From: Chitinophagaceae bacterium
GTDB taxonomy: Bacteria; Bacteroidota; Bacteroidia; Chitinophagales; Chitinophagaceae
Assembly: GCA_022843585.1 (NCBI GenBank)
Contig: JALHNJ010000001.1
Span: forward strand, 62,001-126,000
Length of the DNA stretch: 64,000 nt
Direction of reading: 5' to 3'
Below are positions 44,909 to 53,646 of the stretch, piece after piece. The notes under the pieces are model-generated. The model searched no databases. It was not told where the DNA came from and was given only the letters and a program-made list of their open reading frames with translations. Made by a program: the position numbers and the translations under genes. The stretch's first letter is position 1. Each line of letters begins with the position of its first letter.

Positions 44909-45748
44909 ATGGGAACCTATCTCGACAACCAGTTTGTAAACGATGGAGTAGCATTACTCCATGTACAGGATCTTTCTATACAGCGGGGCTATGCAGTCTT
45001 TGATTTTTTTAGAACGCTGAATACCGTTCCACTTTTTATAGATGACCACCTTGATCGTTTTTATACATCTGCCGCCGCCATGCATTTAAAATTGGATAAA
45101 AGCAGGGGGGAAATAAAATATATTGTACAGGAATTAATAAAACGGGAAGACCTGCCAGAAGCGGGAATAAGATTGATGCTCACAGGAGGATATTCCTCTG
45201 ATGGTTATCAATTGGCGGAGCCTAATCTTATCATCACCTGTAACCCCGCAAAGACAACAACACCCGAAGATTTTGAAAAAGGCTTTTCCATTATTACACA
45301 CCAGCACCAACGAGAATTGCCGCATATAAAAAGCATCAACTATTTAATGGCGGTATGGCTGCAACCATTATTAAAAGAAAAACAAGTCAACGATGTGTTG
45401 TATTATAATAAAGAAAGCGTCACCGAATTTCCCCGCTGCAATATATTTATTGTAACTAATGAAAATAAATTAGCAACACCTGCACACAACATGCTACCCG
45501 GCATCACCCGAAAAAATGTATTGGCTCTCGCCAATAAAATACTGCCAATAGAAGAAAGAAATATTCCGATAGATGAATTAACCACCGCCAAAGAAATTTT
45601 CTTAACCGCCACTACCAAAAAAATTATCCCGATCGTAAAAGTAAATGGCAAACAAGTAGGAGACGGTAAACCTGGTGTATATACAAGAAAACTCTACCAG
45701 CAATTTTTAGAGCTGGAAAATTTTTGGGCCACAGGTAAAAATTTGTAA
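44909..45748 (+). CDS. Class IV PLP-dependent aminotransferase
   Basis: 279 residues with the fold-type IV PLP pocket. The catalytic lysine is K141 in P-H-I-K-S-I-N-Y-L, the cofactor glutamate is in V-T-E-F-P-R-C-N-I-F at about 173, and the phosphate-binding region includes L-P-G-I-T-R-K. Candidates are D-amino-acid, branched-chain aminotransferase or aminodeoxychorismate lyase. The short length and R-G-Y-A-V-F-D-F-F-R-T favour a D-amino-acid or lyase-like member, but the substrate is unresolved. It starts 1 base after the P1 peptidase gene, so a D-amino-acid theme with that peptidase is plausible inference. Confidence 0.87.
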   Translation: MGTYLDNQFVNDGVALLHVQDLSIQRGYAVFDFFRTLNTVPLFIDDHLDRFYTSAAAMHLKLDKSRGEIKYIVQELIKREDLPEAGIRLMLTGGYSSDGYQLAEPNLIITCNPAKTTTPEDFEKGFSIITHQHQRELPHIKSINYLMAVWLQPLLKEKQVNDVLYYNKESVTEFPRCNIFIVTNENKLATPAHNMLPGITRKNVLALANKILPIEERNIPIDELTTAKEIFLTATTKKIIPIVKVNGKQVGDGKPGVYTRKLYQQFLELENFWATGKNL

Positions 45749-45794
45749 TGGAGTAAAAAATCTGTGAAAATCATTTCAATCCGGTAATCTGTGG

Positions 45795-47078
45795 TCATCT
45801 CGTCAACCGGTACAAAAACAACGCTGTTCTTTTTATCAACTTCGGATACTCTTTTAAGTTGATTACTTCTCCCGGTGCATGCGAACCTCTTCCCGCTGCA
45901 CCCAATCCATCCAAACAATCAACATACGCCGCGATATAAGAAATATCACCAGCTCCTCTGGCACCCGGATTACCAGCTTTCACTTCGCCAAAACCCAACG
46001 CCAGATTAGCCCCATTCAAAATTTTTACCAGTGCATCATTACCAGCAGTGGGCGGCATAGAAGGAATACCATCTTTAAAAGTTATAGATGCTTTTGCACC
46101 AGGTAAATTTTTCGAAACGATGGCCCGCATATTAGCCCTTGCTTTTTCTTTTTGTGCTTCCGTTAAAAAACGTAAGTCACCAATCACCACCGTGCGGGGA
46201 GAAATAATATTCGTTTTACCGGACACATCACCCTGTTGTTTTTCATGATCATAATTTACTTCAGAGCCACCAATAAATAATCCGGGATTAAATGTTAAGT
46301 ATTGTTCATTCCCTAATTTTTCTCTGAACTCATTAATGATACGGGATGCCTCAAAAATGGAACCATAACCCGCCGTTCCAAATACACCGGATGAATGGGC
46401 TTGCTTGCCTTCTACTTCTAGCATCCATTCGCTGGCACCACGGCGTGCAGTTGCAACCTGGTTCAAACTGCCGCCTTCAAAAGCCAATGCTATATCATGT
46501 TGTTTGGCCCGTTCTATAAAATCACCACGGCTTATATCTCTTGGGCGCCCTGCATTTTCTTCATCACCCGTAAAGTAAACGGTGATGCTGACATCCTTCA
46601 GCAAACCATGTTTATGCATCGCTTTCAATGCAGCGATCACCATCACATCACCACCTTTCATATCCTGCACACCTTGCCCGGTTGCCGTGCTATCATTCAA
46701 CATCGTAAAAGGATTGGGTGGCATATCCGGCTCAAACACGGTATCTAAATGACCGATCAAAAACAATTTCTTTCCTTTTGTTCCTTTGCGGTATGCAACA
46801 AGATGTCCTGCTCTCTTCAATGAATCTGGTAAAGCAATCCATTCAACTGTAAAACCCAATGCGGATAATTCTTTGCCATATAGTTCACCCACTTGTTTTA
46901 CGCCGGCAATATTATACGTACCACTATTGATGTTCACCGATTCTTTGAGCAAATCAATCGTGGCCTTCATATCAGTTTCCACAGAGTTAATTAATTGTTG
47001 CTCGGTTTTAGAAAGAGCCTGTGAAGAACCTGCAATCGTTATCGCTAAAAGAAAAAGTATGCTAACCAGTTTTTGCAT
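45795..47078 (-). CDS. M20-family metallopeptidase (carboxypeptidase G2-like), exported
   Basis: 427 residues with a signal peptide (M-Q-K-L-V-S-I-L-F-L). Co-catalytic zinc motifs are L-I-G-H-L-D-T-V-F-E, Q-D-M-K-G-G-D-V-M-V and T-G-D-E-E-N-A-G. The dimerisation domain is present in the middle and G-R-G-S-H-A-P-G near the C-terminus supplies the last His. Such enzymes release C-terminal glutamate or process dipeptides in the periplasm. A TATCTTTC box precedes the start. It is convergent with the aminotransferase gene. Substrate is inferred only to family level. Confidence 0.88.
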   Translation of the reverse strand: MQKLVSILFLLAITIAGSSQALSKTEQQLINSVETDMKATIDLLKESVNINSGTYNIAGVKQVGELYGKELSALGFTVEWIALPDSLKRAGHLVAYRKGTKGKKLFLIGHLDTVFEPDMPPNPFTMLNDSTATGQGVQDMKGGDVMVIAALKAMHKHGLLKDVSITVYFTGDEENAGRPRDISRGDFIERAKQHDIALAFEGGSLNQVATARRGASEWMLEVEGKQAHSSGVFGTAGYGSIFEASRIINEFREKLGNEQYLTFNPGLFIGGSEVNYDHEKQQGDVSGKTNIISPRTVVIGDLRFLTEAQKEKARANMRAIVSKNLPGAKASITFKDGIPSMPPTAGNDALVKILNGANLALGFGEVKAGNPGARGAGDISYIAAYVDCLDGLGAAGRGSHAPGEVINLKEYPKLIKRTALFLYRLTR

Positions 47079-47113
47079 AGATGAGTTTTAGGAAAGAAAG
47101 ATACAGATTTTAA

Positions 47114-47191
47114 AACCACAGAGACACGAAGACAGGGAGTAACACGGAATAATAATACTGTGAATCTTCGTGCCGCTGTGTCTCCGTGGTT
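47114..47191. repeat. Inverted repeat with AACCACAGAGACAC arms
   Basis: Left arm AACCACAGAGACACGAAGA (47114-47132) and the reverse complement at the right end (47165-47191) pair over 14 bases with one mismatch, then resume after an 8-base insertion. It is downstream of the choice-of-anchor gene and upstream of the M20 gene, between same-strand genes. It resembles the IR at 34809-34879 in composition (CRCARAGACRC words). Confidence 0.6.
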
Positions 47192-47193
47192 CA

Positions 47194-47225
47194 ATAAAAA
47201 AAAGCTGCCCTATTAAAGGACAGCT
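47194..47225 (-). terminator. Rho-independent terminator of the 47278-48768 gene
   Basis: Read on the minus strand, AGCTGTCC and GGGCAGCT pair around TTTAATA and are followed by eight T (plus-strand a run 47195-47202). The stem ends at 47225, 53 bases beyond the gene. Confidence 0.75.
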
Positions 47226-47277
47226 AATACTGTAAACGACCCCATTCACAATTCATCATTCACTAAAGGCCCCACCA

Positions 47278-48768
47278 TTAATTCACCTGGTATACTTTTA
47301 TAGTACCATCGTTTTCGCTGCTTACAACAAGCAAGCTTTTACCAGAAGGGCTTTTGGTGGATGGAATAAATAACAAACCTTCCGGGCCATCGCCTGCTGG
47401 CAATAGTTTAATAAACTTTGGATTGTTCGGATTGCTCACATCATAAATGGCTACCGCATCAGCTCTTTCCAATCCTACAAATGCAATTGATTTTCTGCCA
47501 ACCAATCCTAATGTTATTCCTTCCGGCTCCACACCTTTATCATCGCTTCTGTTATCATCATATATACCGGCCGCAATACATTTATTTTCCAGTTCATTCT
47601 TACTGTCAAAAACCAAATTTCCGTTTAGTCCATTCCATACACTAAACGAACGGGCACCAAATGAATATAACTCATCATAATCACCATCGCCATCTGTATC
47701 GCCCAAGGTATTCGTAACATTCAGGCGACCCAGTTTCGCATCTTGCTTTAAGGTAGCATCCGGAAAAGCAACTGCATCCAGCGTAAGGTCTTTAATGCGT
47801 TTGTTTTCTGCATAAGCCGGCCACTCTCTTACATCACCTTCGTTGGCGGTAAATAAAAAAGGAATTCCCCGATCTTCTAACACCGCAATAGCATCTGGCT
47901 GATACATTCCTTTTACAGGCCATACATTTTGTAACGGTCCGCCATCTCTATCACTTGGGTCAATTTTATTGGAAGGGGTATTATAGTTTTTAAAACCGAG
48001 TGGAAATAGTTTAGTGATTGTTTTGGATGGAATATCAATCTTAGCGATCGCATTATTTTCCTGTAGTGTTACCCAGGCCGTTCTTGAATCATACGAAATG
48101 GTCAGGTATTCCGGTTCCATATCCTGTGCAAAGCTGGCACCCGGACCAAACCTGCGAAGCCCTTTTGTTTTTAGTGCAGCTTCCTGTCCGGCAAAGCCAC
48201 TAAAGTCAATAGTGTTCACAGCATAATTATTCCATACAGAAATAATGGAAACAGTACCCAAAGGGTCTATCGTATAACTATCGTTCGGCTCACCTTCATT
48301 AGCAGTAAGAATATATTTGCCATCATGTGTGTAAGTGATCATGTCCGGTAATGCACCAACGGTTACTTGTTTAACTACTGAATAGTCCGTTGTTTTAAAC
48401 ACTACCACTTTACCATTATCAGTTTTTACAAAACCTTCTATCGCAGCAGCCAGTTTACCATCATGTACAGATAAACTGTTTACGCCACCACCATAAGGGC
48501 TAACGTCAATAGTGCCCATAGCAACAGGCAATGCAGGATTGCTAAGATTTAAAACATCTATTTGTGTAACACCCGTATTGGTTACCACAAATAATTTTTT
48601 TGTAATAGGATCGAAAGCAGAAATTTCTGCCGCACCCTCCCCACCGATAGTGGTAGTGCTGATCAAATTAAAGGTAGAGGCATCTTCATTGTTATTAGGT
48701 AAGTCAGAAGGACTACAGGCCGACAGTGCAACGATAGCCGCCAGCGGTAAAAATTGTTTCAGGTTCAT
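47278..48768 (-). CDS. Lipoprotein with choice-of-anchor I beta-propeller domain
   Basis: 496 residues. The signal peptide ends with a lipobox (A-L-S-A-C-S, cysteine 18). The mature part begins A-E-I-S-A-F-D-P-I-T-K-K-L-F-V-V-T-N and continues as repeated beta-blades with V-N-S-L-S-V-H-D-G-K-L-A-A-A, T-Y-T-H-D-G-K-Y-I-L-T-A-N-E-G-E-P-N and G-V-E-P-E-G-I-T-L-G. That matches the choice-of-anchor I domain, related to phytase-like and alkaline-phosphatase-associated propellers. A cell-surface function is likely but the activity is unknown. A terminator lies downstream. Confidence 0.82.
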   Translation of the reverse strand: MNLKQFLPLAAIVALSACSPSDLPNNNEDASTFNLISTTTIGGEGAAEISAFDPITKKLFVVTNTGVTQIDVLNLSNPALPVAMGTIDVSPYGGGVNSLSVHDGKLAAAIEGFVKTDNGKVVVFKTTDYSVVKQVTVGALPDMITYTHDGKYILTANEGEPNDSYTIDPLGTVSIISVWNNYAVNTIDFSGFAGQEAALKTKGLRRFGPGASFAQDMEPEYLTISYDSRTAWVTLQENNAIAKIDIPSKTITKLFPLGFKNYNTPSNKIDPSDRDGGPLQNVWPVKGMYQPDAIAVLEDRGIPFLFTANEGDVREWPAYAENKRIKDLTLDAVAFPDATLKQDAKLGRLNVTNTLGDTDGDGDYDELYSFGARSFSVWNGLNGNLVFDSKNELENKCIAAGIYDDNRSDDKGVEPEGITLGLVGRKSIAFVGLERADAVAIYDVSNPNNPKFIKLLPAGDGPEGLLFIPSTKSPSGKSLLVVSSENDGTIKVYQVN

Positions 48769-48855
48769 AAGCGATGAGTTGTTTTAGTTAAGGGACTGCA
48801 ACTAACCGCATCATTGTTACTACAACATGAATAAACTGTTACCGTACTATAAACA

Positions 48856-48884
48856 ATAAAAAAAGCTGCCCGTAAAGACAGCTT
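48856..48884 (-). terminator. Rho-independent terminator of the alcohol dehydrogenase gene
   Basis: Minus-strand AAGCTGTC and GGCAGCTT pair with a short loop and are followed by seven T (plus-strand a run at 48857-48863). It lies about 50 bases beyond the dehydrogenase stop. Confidence 0.7.
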
Positions 48885-48901
48885 CAAATAATATCACGCA
48901 A

Positions 48902-48936
48902 AACTCCGAACTCCAAACTCCGAACTCCGAACTCTA
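48902..48936. repeat. Tandem heptanucleotide repeat, five units
   Basis: Five units of 7 bases, aactccg, aactcca, aactccg, aactccg and aactcta. The last unit overlaps the stop codon (TAG) of the dehydrogenase gene at 48934-48936. Confidence 0.75.
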
Positions 48937-49980
48937 AATCGTCGCCATATCAATCACAAACCGATACCTTACATCTCCCTTCAGCATTCTTTCATACGCC
49001 TCATTAATTTCATCCATGCGGATCAGTTCAATTTCACTTACAATATTATGTTGAGCACAGAAGTCAAGCATTTCTTGTGTTTCTGGAAGTCCACCAATTA
49101 ATGAACCGGCCAAACTCTTACGGCCAAAAATGATGGAGAAAGCATGTACTGGCTGTGGCGTTGGTGGCACACCCACACATACCATCGTACCATTGGTGCG
49201 CAACAAGCCGAGGTAAAAATTATAATCATGATCAGCAGAAACCGTATCCAGTATAAAATCAAAATAACCGGTTACTGCTTTGGTTTGTTCTGCATCACTC
49301 GTTAATACAAATTTGTGAGCACCTAATTTCTTTGCATCTTTTTCTTTGGAGGGAGAATGACTCAGCATCGTTACTTCTGCACCCATCGCTACAGCTATCT
49401 TTACTCCCATATGTCCCAATCCGCCAAGGCCAAGCACACCTACTTTAGTGCCTTTGCCCACCTTCCAATGTTTCAACGGAGAGTAAGTAGTAATGCCGGC
49501 ACAAAGCAAAGGAGCTACTGCATCCAGCGGAAGGTTATCTGCAATATGCAATACAAAATCTTCGTGTGATACAATAGACTGGCTGTATCCGCCATGTGTG
49601 ATAACGCCGCTGCCATCTCTCTCCGGGCTGCCATAGCTAAACGTTGCACCGTTCGCACAGTATTGTTCTAATCCATCTTTACAATTTTCACAATCGCGGC
49701 AACTATCTACCAGGCATCCAACACCGGCACGGTCGCCTACTTTAAAATTTTTAACGTGGCTGCCAACGGCTGTTACTATTCCAACAATCTCATGTCCCGG
49801 TACACAGGGATAAATAGCATTGCCCCATTCGTTGCGGGCCGTATGCAGATCGCTGTGGCAAACGCCGCAGTATTTAATTTCAATTTGTACATCATGTGGT
49901 TTCGGTGCTCTTCTGTCAATAGTTAATGGAGCTATTGGGGAGGTGGCGGATTGTGCGCCGTAGGCTTTTGTGGCTGGCAT
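48934..49980 (-). CDS. Zinc-dependent alcohol dehydrogenase, YahK/cinnamyl-type
   Basis: 348 residues of the medium-chain zinc family. Catalytic zinc ligands are in C-G-V-C-H-S-D-L-H and G-H-E-I-V-G. The structural zinc is in the four-cysteine cluster C-R-D-C-E-N-C-K-D-G-L-E-Q-Y-C, and NAD(P) binds L-G-L-G-G-L-G-H-M. The layout and the phrase W-G-N-A-I-Y-P-C-V-P-G-H fit the NADP-preferring YahK/AdhA-like group that reduces aldehydes to alcohols. It has its own promoter (TAAGTTTG) and terminator. Confidence 0.92.
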   Translation of the reverse strand: MPATKAYGAQSATSPIAPLTIDRRAPKPHDVQIEIKYCGVCHSDLHTARNEWGNAIYPCVPGHEIVGIVTAVGSHVKNFKVGDRAGVGCLVDSCRDCENCKDGLEQYCANGATFSYGSPERDGSGVITHGGYSQSIVSHEDFVLHIADNLPLDAVAPLLCAGITTYSPLKHWKVGKGTKVGVLGLGGLGHMGVKIAVAMGAEVTMLSHSPSKEKDAKKLGAHKFVLTSDAEQTKAVTGYFDFILDTVSADHDYNFYLGLLRTNGTMVCVGVPPTPQPVHAFSIIFGRKSLAGSLIGGLPETQEMLDFCAQHNIVSEIELIRMDEINEAYERMLKGDVRYRFVIDMATI

Positions 49981-50004
49981 AGTTGATTAAGTTTTGTGGA
50001 GTAA

Positions 50005-50012
50005 CAAACTTA
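50005..50012 (-). promoter_or_regulatory. Bacteroidota -7 element of the alcohol dehydrogenase gene
   Basis: Minus-strand TAAGTTTG, an exact TAnnTTTG match, 24 bases before the ATG at 49980. A TTTG lies 16 bases further upstream, shorter than the usual 19. Confidence 0.5.
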
Positions 50013-50065
50013 CCAATTTATAGTTCAGCAAACAGATTTATAATTCCTGTGCAACCTTCATCCAA

Positions 50066-50097
50066 TAAAAAACCCGCCTCGTATAGAACGAGACGGG
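50066..50097 (-). terminator. Rho-independent terminator of the 50119-50538 gene
   Basis: Minus-strand CCCGTCTCGT and ACGAGGCGGG pair around TCTAT, with one mismatch, followed by six T. It lies just beyond the stop codon of the small exported protein. Confidence 0.85.
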
Positions 50098-50118
50098 GTA
50101 TTCGTATTTCACAGGACG

Positions 50119-50538
50119 TTAAAAACGATTATTGAAACGATCGTCACGGTCATCATACTTATTCTTGTTCTTATGATGGCGGGCATATACCATTCTGATC
50201 TCTCGTTGACGTTGCTCTTGCAGAAAACGTAGTTGGCGTTGCTTATCAAAGCGGCTTAAATAACGGTTGCGTTGCAATTGCTGCATCTTAAAATCATACT
50301 CCCGGTTAATGGCATCAATTTGTTTCGCCATTTTTCTGTCCTTACCAGGGTTACTTTTCATATAGCGAACATCCCTGTCGTACTGGTCGTTGCTATAGTT
50401 ATCAAAATCCCGCTGATTATGTTGAATAACTATTGGCCTGTCGGGTTGGCGATTGCCACGGTTATCACCGTTGCGGTTCTGTGCCTGTGCGGCGGTTAAA
50501 AGGCCTAAACCAAAAACCAAAGTAAAAATTCTTTTCAT
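50119..50538 (-). CDS. Small exported basic protein
   Basis: 139 residues with a signal peptide (M-K-R-I-F-T-L-V-F-G-L-G-L-L) ending at A-Q-A-Q. The mature part is rich in Arg, Asn, Gln, Asp and Tyr, with R-Q-P-D-R-P-I-V-I-Q, and a long helical stretch (D-F-K-M-Q-Q-L-Q-R-N-R-Y, then R-Q-L-R-F-L-Q-E-Q-R-Q-R). The tail is a mixed basic-acidic run. It resembles small exported charged helical proteins common in Bacteroidota but I cannot name a family. It is monocistronic, with a clear terminator. Confidence 0.75.
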   Translation of the reverse strand: MKRIFTLVFGLGLLTAAQAQNRNGDNRGNRQPDRPIVIQHNQRDFDNYSNDQYDRDVRYMKSNPGKDRKMAKQIDAINREYDFKMQQLQRNRYLSRFDKQRQLRFLQEQRQREIRMVYARHHKNKNKYDDRDDRFNNRF

Positions 50539-50951
50539 AGTGTATAATTTTTAAAGTGAATAATACAAGTAGTTATGCAAAGCAGGAACCAGATTTAAAA
50601 ATGGAATGTTAATGCTTGGAAAATAGCCGCAACATATTCTGCATGCAAGGAAAAACGATAGCCGAACAGTAGTAAAAAGCAGTTACCCTTTATATTTTCT
50701 TATCATTTGTATAAGTATATTTTCTTAGCATAATAAGGAGTTTACTTCTATTGTATAAACTCATCACAACATGTATGTTTGCCCCTGTTATTTAATTGAT
50801 AGCAACATCAACATTCTTAAACCAAAAACAAGCATTGCAGGTATTTACTGTTGATCGCAACTGTTCTTAATAAACAAGCTGGTAAATACACAAAAAAGAA
50901 AAACCTACTCACCACCACTCAATCTTCATACTTAAAATAAAATCCAATCCA
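50539..50951. other. 413-base intergenic region
   Basis: No gene is visible. The region contains a direct repeat of TATATTTTCTTA at 50691-50702 and 50716-50727 (25-base period) and a near-consensus promoter at 50751-50781. The transcribed leader of the downstream secreted-protein gene would be about 165 bases, longer than elsewhere in the window. Confidence 0.6.
50751..50781 (+). promoter_or_regulatory. Promoter of the T9SS-secreted protein gene
   Basis: TTG (50751-50753), 20 bases, then TATGTTTG (50774-50781), close to TTG-N19-TAnnTTTG. The ATG is at 50952. Confidence 0.55.
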
Positions 50952-53420
50952 ATGAAATCAATCTTTACAAGAGGGGTAATAGCCATGCTTTGCCTTACCA
51001 GTATCTGTTACAATGCATCGGCACAATCACCCACTATTACCAGCAACATTACTATTCCTACCGGCAATGCCAATTCAAAAGGCGTAGCGTTTGGCAATGG
51101 TGTGTATATTACCATTTTGGGCAATGGCACTATTTATCAATCTACAGATGGCGATAACTGGACCAAAGTAGTAAGTGCTACCATTCCGACAGGTACTTTT
51201 AATAGCATTGCATTTGGTGCAGGTTTATTTGTGGTGGTAGGTAACGATGGTCTCCTCTTTACTTCACCCGATGGTACCACCTGGACCACCAGAACCTCTT
51301 CCACTGCCAATACTTTTTACAACGTACAGTTTTTACAAGGACAGTTTTTTGCAGTCGGTAATCTTTCTACTATACGCAGCTCGGCAGATGGCATCACCTG
51401 GAGTGTGATAACTCTCAGTGCAGGTATGTCAAACGATCTGTTCCTCCACATTACCTATGGCAGTGGCATCTTTGCCATTACTGCACGGGGTAATTCCGGT
51501 GGCAGCTATGTATATAAATCTGCAACAGGCGCATCCAATACCTGGAGCTATCAAACCATCTCCGCTTTTTTACTCATTAACAGAATACAATATTTAAAAG
51601 ATCGCTTCTTCTGTTTCTTTGCCGGCAATTATATTTACACATCACCCACTGGTGCCACCTGGACAGATGTTACCGCTTCCGTTACCTTAACATTACCCGA
51701 TACATCTCCCGGTGTATGGAACAACAATAACCAGATATTCAATGGTATTTATGATGGAACAAAATTTTGTTTCTTTGGCAGCAGCCAGTTTTACTCCGGC
51801 TATGGTTCCGTATGGACATCCACCACCGGGCTTGATATCACCTTACAAATAAAAACAGCCTACATCGTTCCGCAATCATCAGCCTATATCAATGGAAAAT
51901 ATTTTCAATGCGGTAACGAAGGCATTGTTTCTTCCAACGATGGTATCAGTTATAAATATCCAACCGGCAACTATGGTGCAGTAGCATCCAGTGGCAGCAG
52001 TTATGTAGGCGTAGGCACTATCGGGCAGAACGGTGTTATCTTTTCTTCCAATAATTTTAATACCCTGTCAGAAAAAACACCCACCGGCACAAAAGAATTA
52101 AATGCCATTGTGTACACCGCTGGTAAATACATTGCAGCCGGCAACCAGGTGGTAATGGAATCGGCAGACAATGGAGAAACATGGTCCACTATCAGCACCC
52201 CGGTTATGAATATCGGTGCTATGGCCAACGGCGCTGGCACACTGGTAGCCTCCGGCTATCATCCAATAAGCAGCACGGCGCAAATAGCTTACTCGGTAAA
52301 CAACGGCAGCAGTTGGACGGTTTCCAACACGGCAAACAACTGGTACTACAAAGTAAAACAGGTGAACGGAAACTTTTTTGCACTCGGTTATTCCAATGCA
52401 GATTATTCAGGTGTTATCATGCACTCTGCAGATGGTATTACCTGGAGCAATATCACACCCAATCTGCCTTTCCTTGTTTATCATTATCATGATGTAGTGT
52501 ACGATGGTACAAAGTATCATTTCATGGGGCAGGAAATTATAGATCCTGATCTATGGATCATGGGAAATTTCTTTTCTATATCTACCAGCACCATTGCCAA
52601 TCCCAATTCGTTTATTAATAAAGGAGAGATCACCACATCACTACCCGGCCTTACCGTAGGTGGCGATTGGGGACAAGGAGCTTTTGCCTATAGCAACGGA
52701 CATTTTGTAGGAGCCGCCAATGATCTTACAACCTATCAAACCTATGTACTTCATTCATCAGATGGAGTAAGCTGGACAGCCGTAGCATTGGATGAAAACA
52801 CCAACATCTTCGGCATAGTAGCCAACGGCAACACCTTTAATTTAATAGGAACCGGCGATGGAAAAATTACCGTGGCTTACGGAATGACCACACTACCCGT
52901 TACCCTTAGCTCCTTCAAAGCATCGTTGGTAAATGAGCAATCATTGTTGCAATGGCAAACCGTCAGCGAAACCAACAGTGATCGTTTTATTGTGCAGCAT
53001 AGCACCAATGCAATCAACTGGCAGTCTATAGGTACAGTAGCCGCAGCCGGCAATAGTCAAACACAAAAAAATTATCAGTTCATACATACCACACCAGCAA
53101 AAGGAAAAAACTTTTATCGCCTGGTACAGGTAGATGCAGATAGCAAGCAGGAGATAAGTGCCATCCGCCAGGTAGTTGTTGGCAACCGCCTCAGTATCGC
53201 TATGTATCCAAATCCTGCTACGGCATCGGTACAATTGGAATTACCAGAAGCCGCTCCTGCCACCATCACTATTTACAATGCAGCAGGCCAGCCGGTGTAC
53301 CATCAACCGCACAGCCAAAAAATAGTAAGCATTTCATTAGCACATTTACCAGCTGCTGTGTACCGGGTAGTAGTGCAGCAGGCAGCACAGCAATACACAC
53401 AAACATTATTACACCAGTAA
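50952..53420 (+). CDS. T9SS-secreted protein with S-x-D-G-x-x-W repeats
   Basis: 822 residues. The signal peptide ends A-S-A-Q. The bulk is a set of beta-propeller-like units, each with a Ser-x-Asp-Gly-x-x-Trp box, as in Q-S-T-D-G-D-N-W, T-S-P-D-G-T-T-W, S-S-A-D-G-I-T-W, and so on. These resemble Asp-box/YCF48-type repeats. A fibronectin-like segment follows (L-P-V-T-L-S-S-F-K-A) and the last 80 residues form a type A C-terminal sorting domain (M-Y-P-N-P-A-T, then Y-N-A-A-G-Q-P-V-Y). That domain directs secretion through T9SS with cleavage and attachment to the surface. Ligand or enzyme role is unknown. Confidence 0.87.
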   Translation: MKSIFTRGVIAMLCLTSICYNASAQSPTITSNITIPTGNANSKGVAFGNGVYITILGNGTIYQSTDGDNWTKVVSATIPTGTFNSIAFGAGLFVVVGNDGLLFTSPDGTTWTTRTSSTANTFYNVQFLQGQFFAVGNLSTIRSSADGITWSVITLSAGMSNDLFLHITYGSGIFAITARGNSGGSYVYKSATGASNTWSYQTISAFLLINRIQYLKDRFFCFFAGNYIYTSPTGATWTDVTASVTLTLPDTSPGVWNNNNQIFNGIYDGTKFCFFGSSQFYSGYGSVWTSTTGLDITLQIKTAYIVPQSSAYINGKYFQCGNEGIVSSNDGISYKYPTGNYGAVASSGSSYVGVGTIGQNGVIFSSNNFNTLSEKTPTGTKELNAIVYTAGKYIAAGNQVVMESADNGETWSTISTPVMNIGAMANGAGTLVASGYHPISSTAQIAYSVNNGSSWTVSNTANNWYYKVKQVNGNFFALGYSNADYSGVIMHSADGITWSNITPNLPFLVYHYHDVVYDGTKYHFMGQEIIDPDLWIMGNFFSISTSTIANPNSFINKGEITTSLPGLTVGGDWGQGAFAYSNGHFVGAANDLTTYQTYVLHSSDGVSWTAVALDENTNIFGIVANGNTFNLIGTGDGKITVAYGMTTLPVTLSSFKASLVNEQSLLQWQTVSETNSDRFIVQHSTNAINWQSIGTVAAAGNSQTQKNYQFIHTTPAKGKNFYRLVQVDADSKQEISAIRQVVVGNRLSIAMYPNPATASVQLELPEAAPATITIYNAAGQPVYHQPHSQKIVSISLAHLPAAVYRVVVQQAAQQYTQTLLHQ

Positions 53421-53446
53421 TAAAAAATAAAATCAATAGCACCATT

Positions 53447-53477
53447 AAAAGCAATTGCAAAAGCAGTTGCTTTTTTT
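53447..53477 (+). terminator. Rho-independent terminator after the T9SS gene
   Basis: Stem AAAGCAATTGC / GCAGTTGCTTT with one G-T type pair around an A-rich loop, followed by seven T. It is 27 bases beyond the stop. Confidence 0.75.
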
Positions 53478-53646
53478 ATTAGCCGGGTTTTAGTGCAGTG
53501 CTGAATAAAGTCGGAGAAGCATTGTTTGTTGCAGTCTACCCCTACCTATTCGGGATGCCGTAGATAGAAGAGTTACTACTAAAACGAAAACGTAAAATAA
53601 AATGGGTGAACATTGAAAGGAAACAGGAATAAGTTTAAAAAGAATT

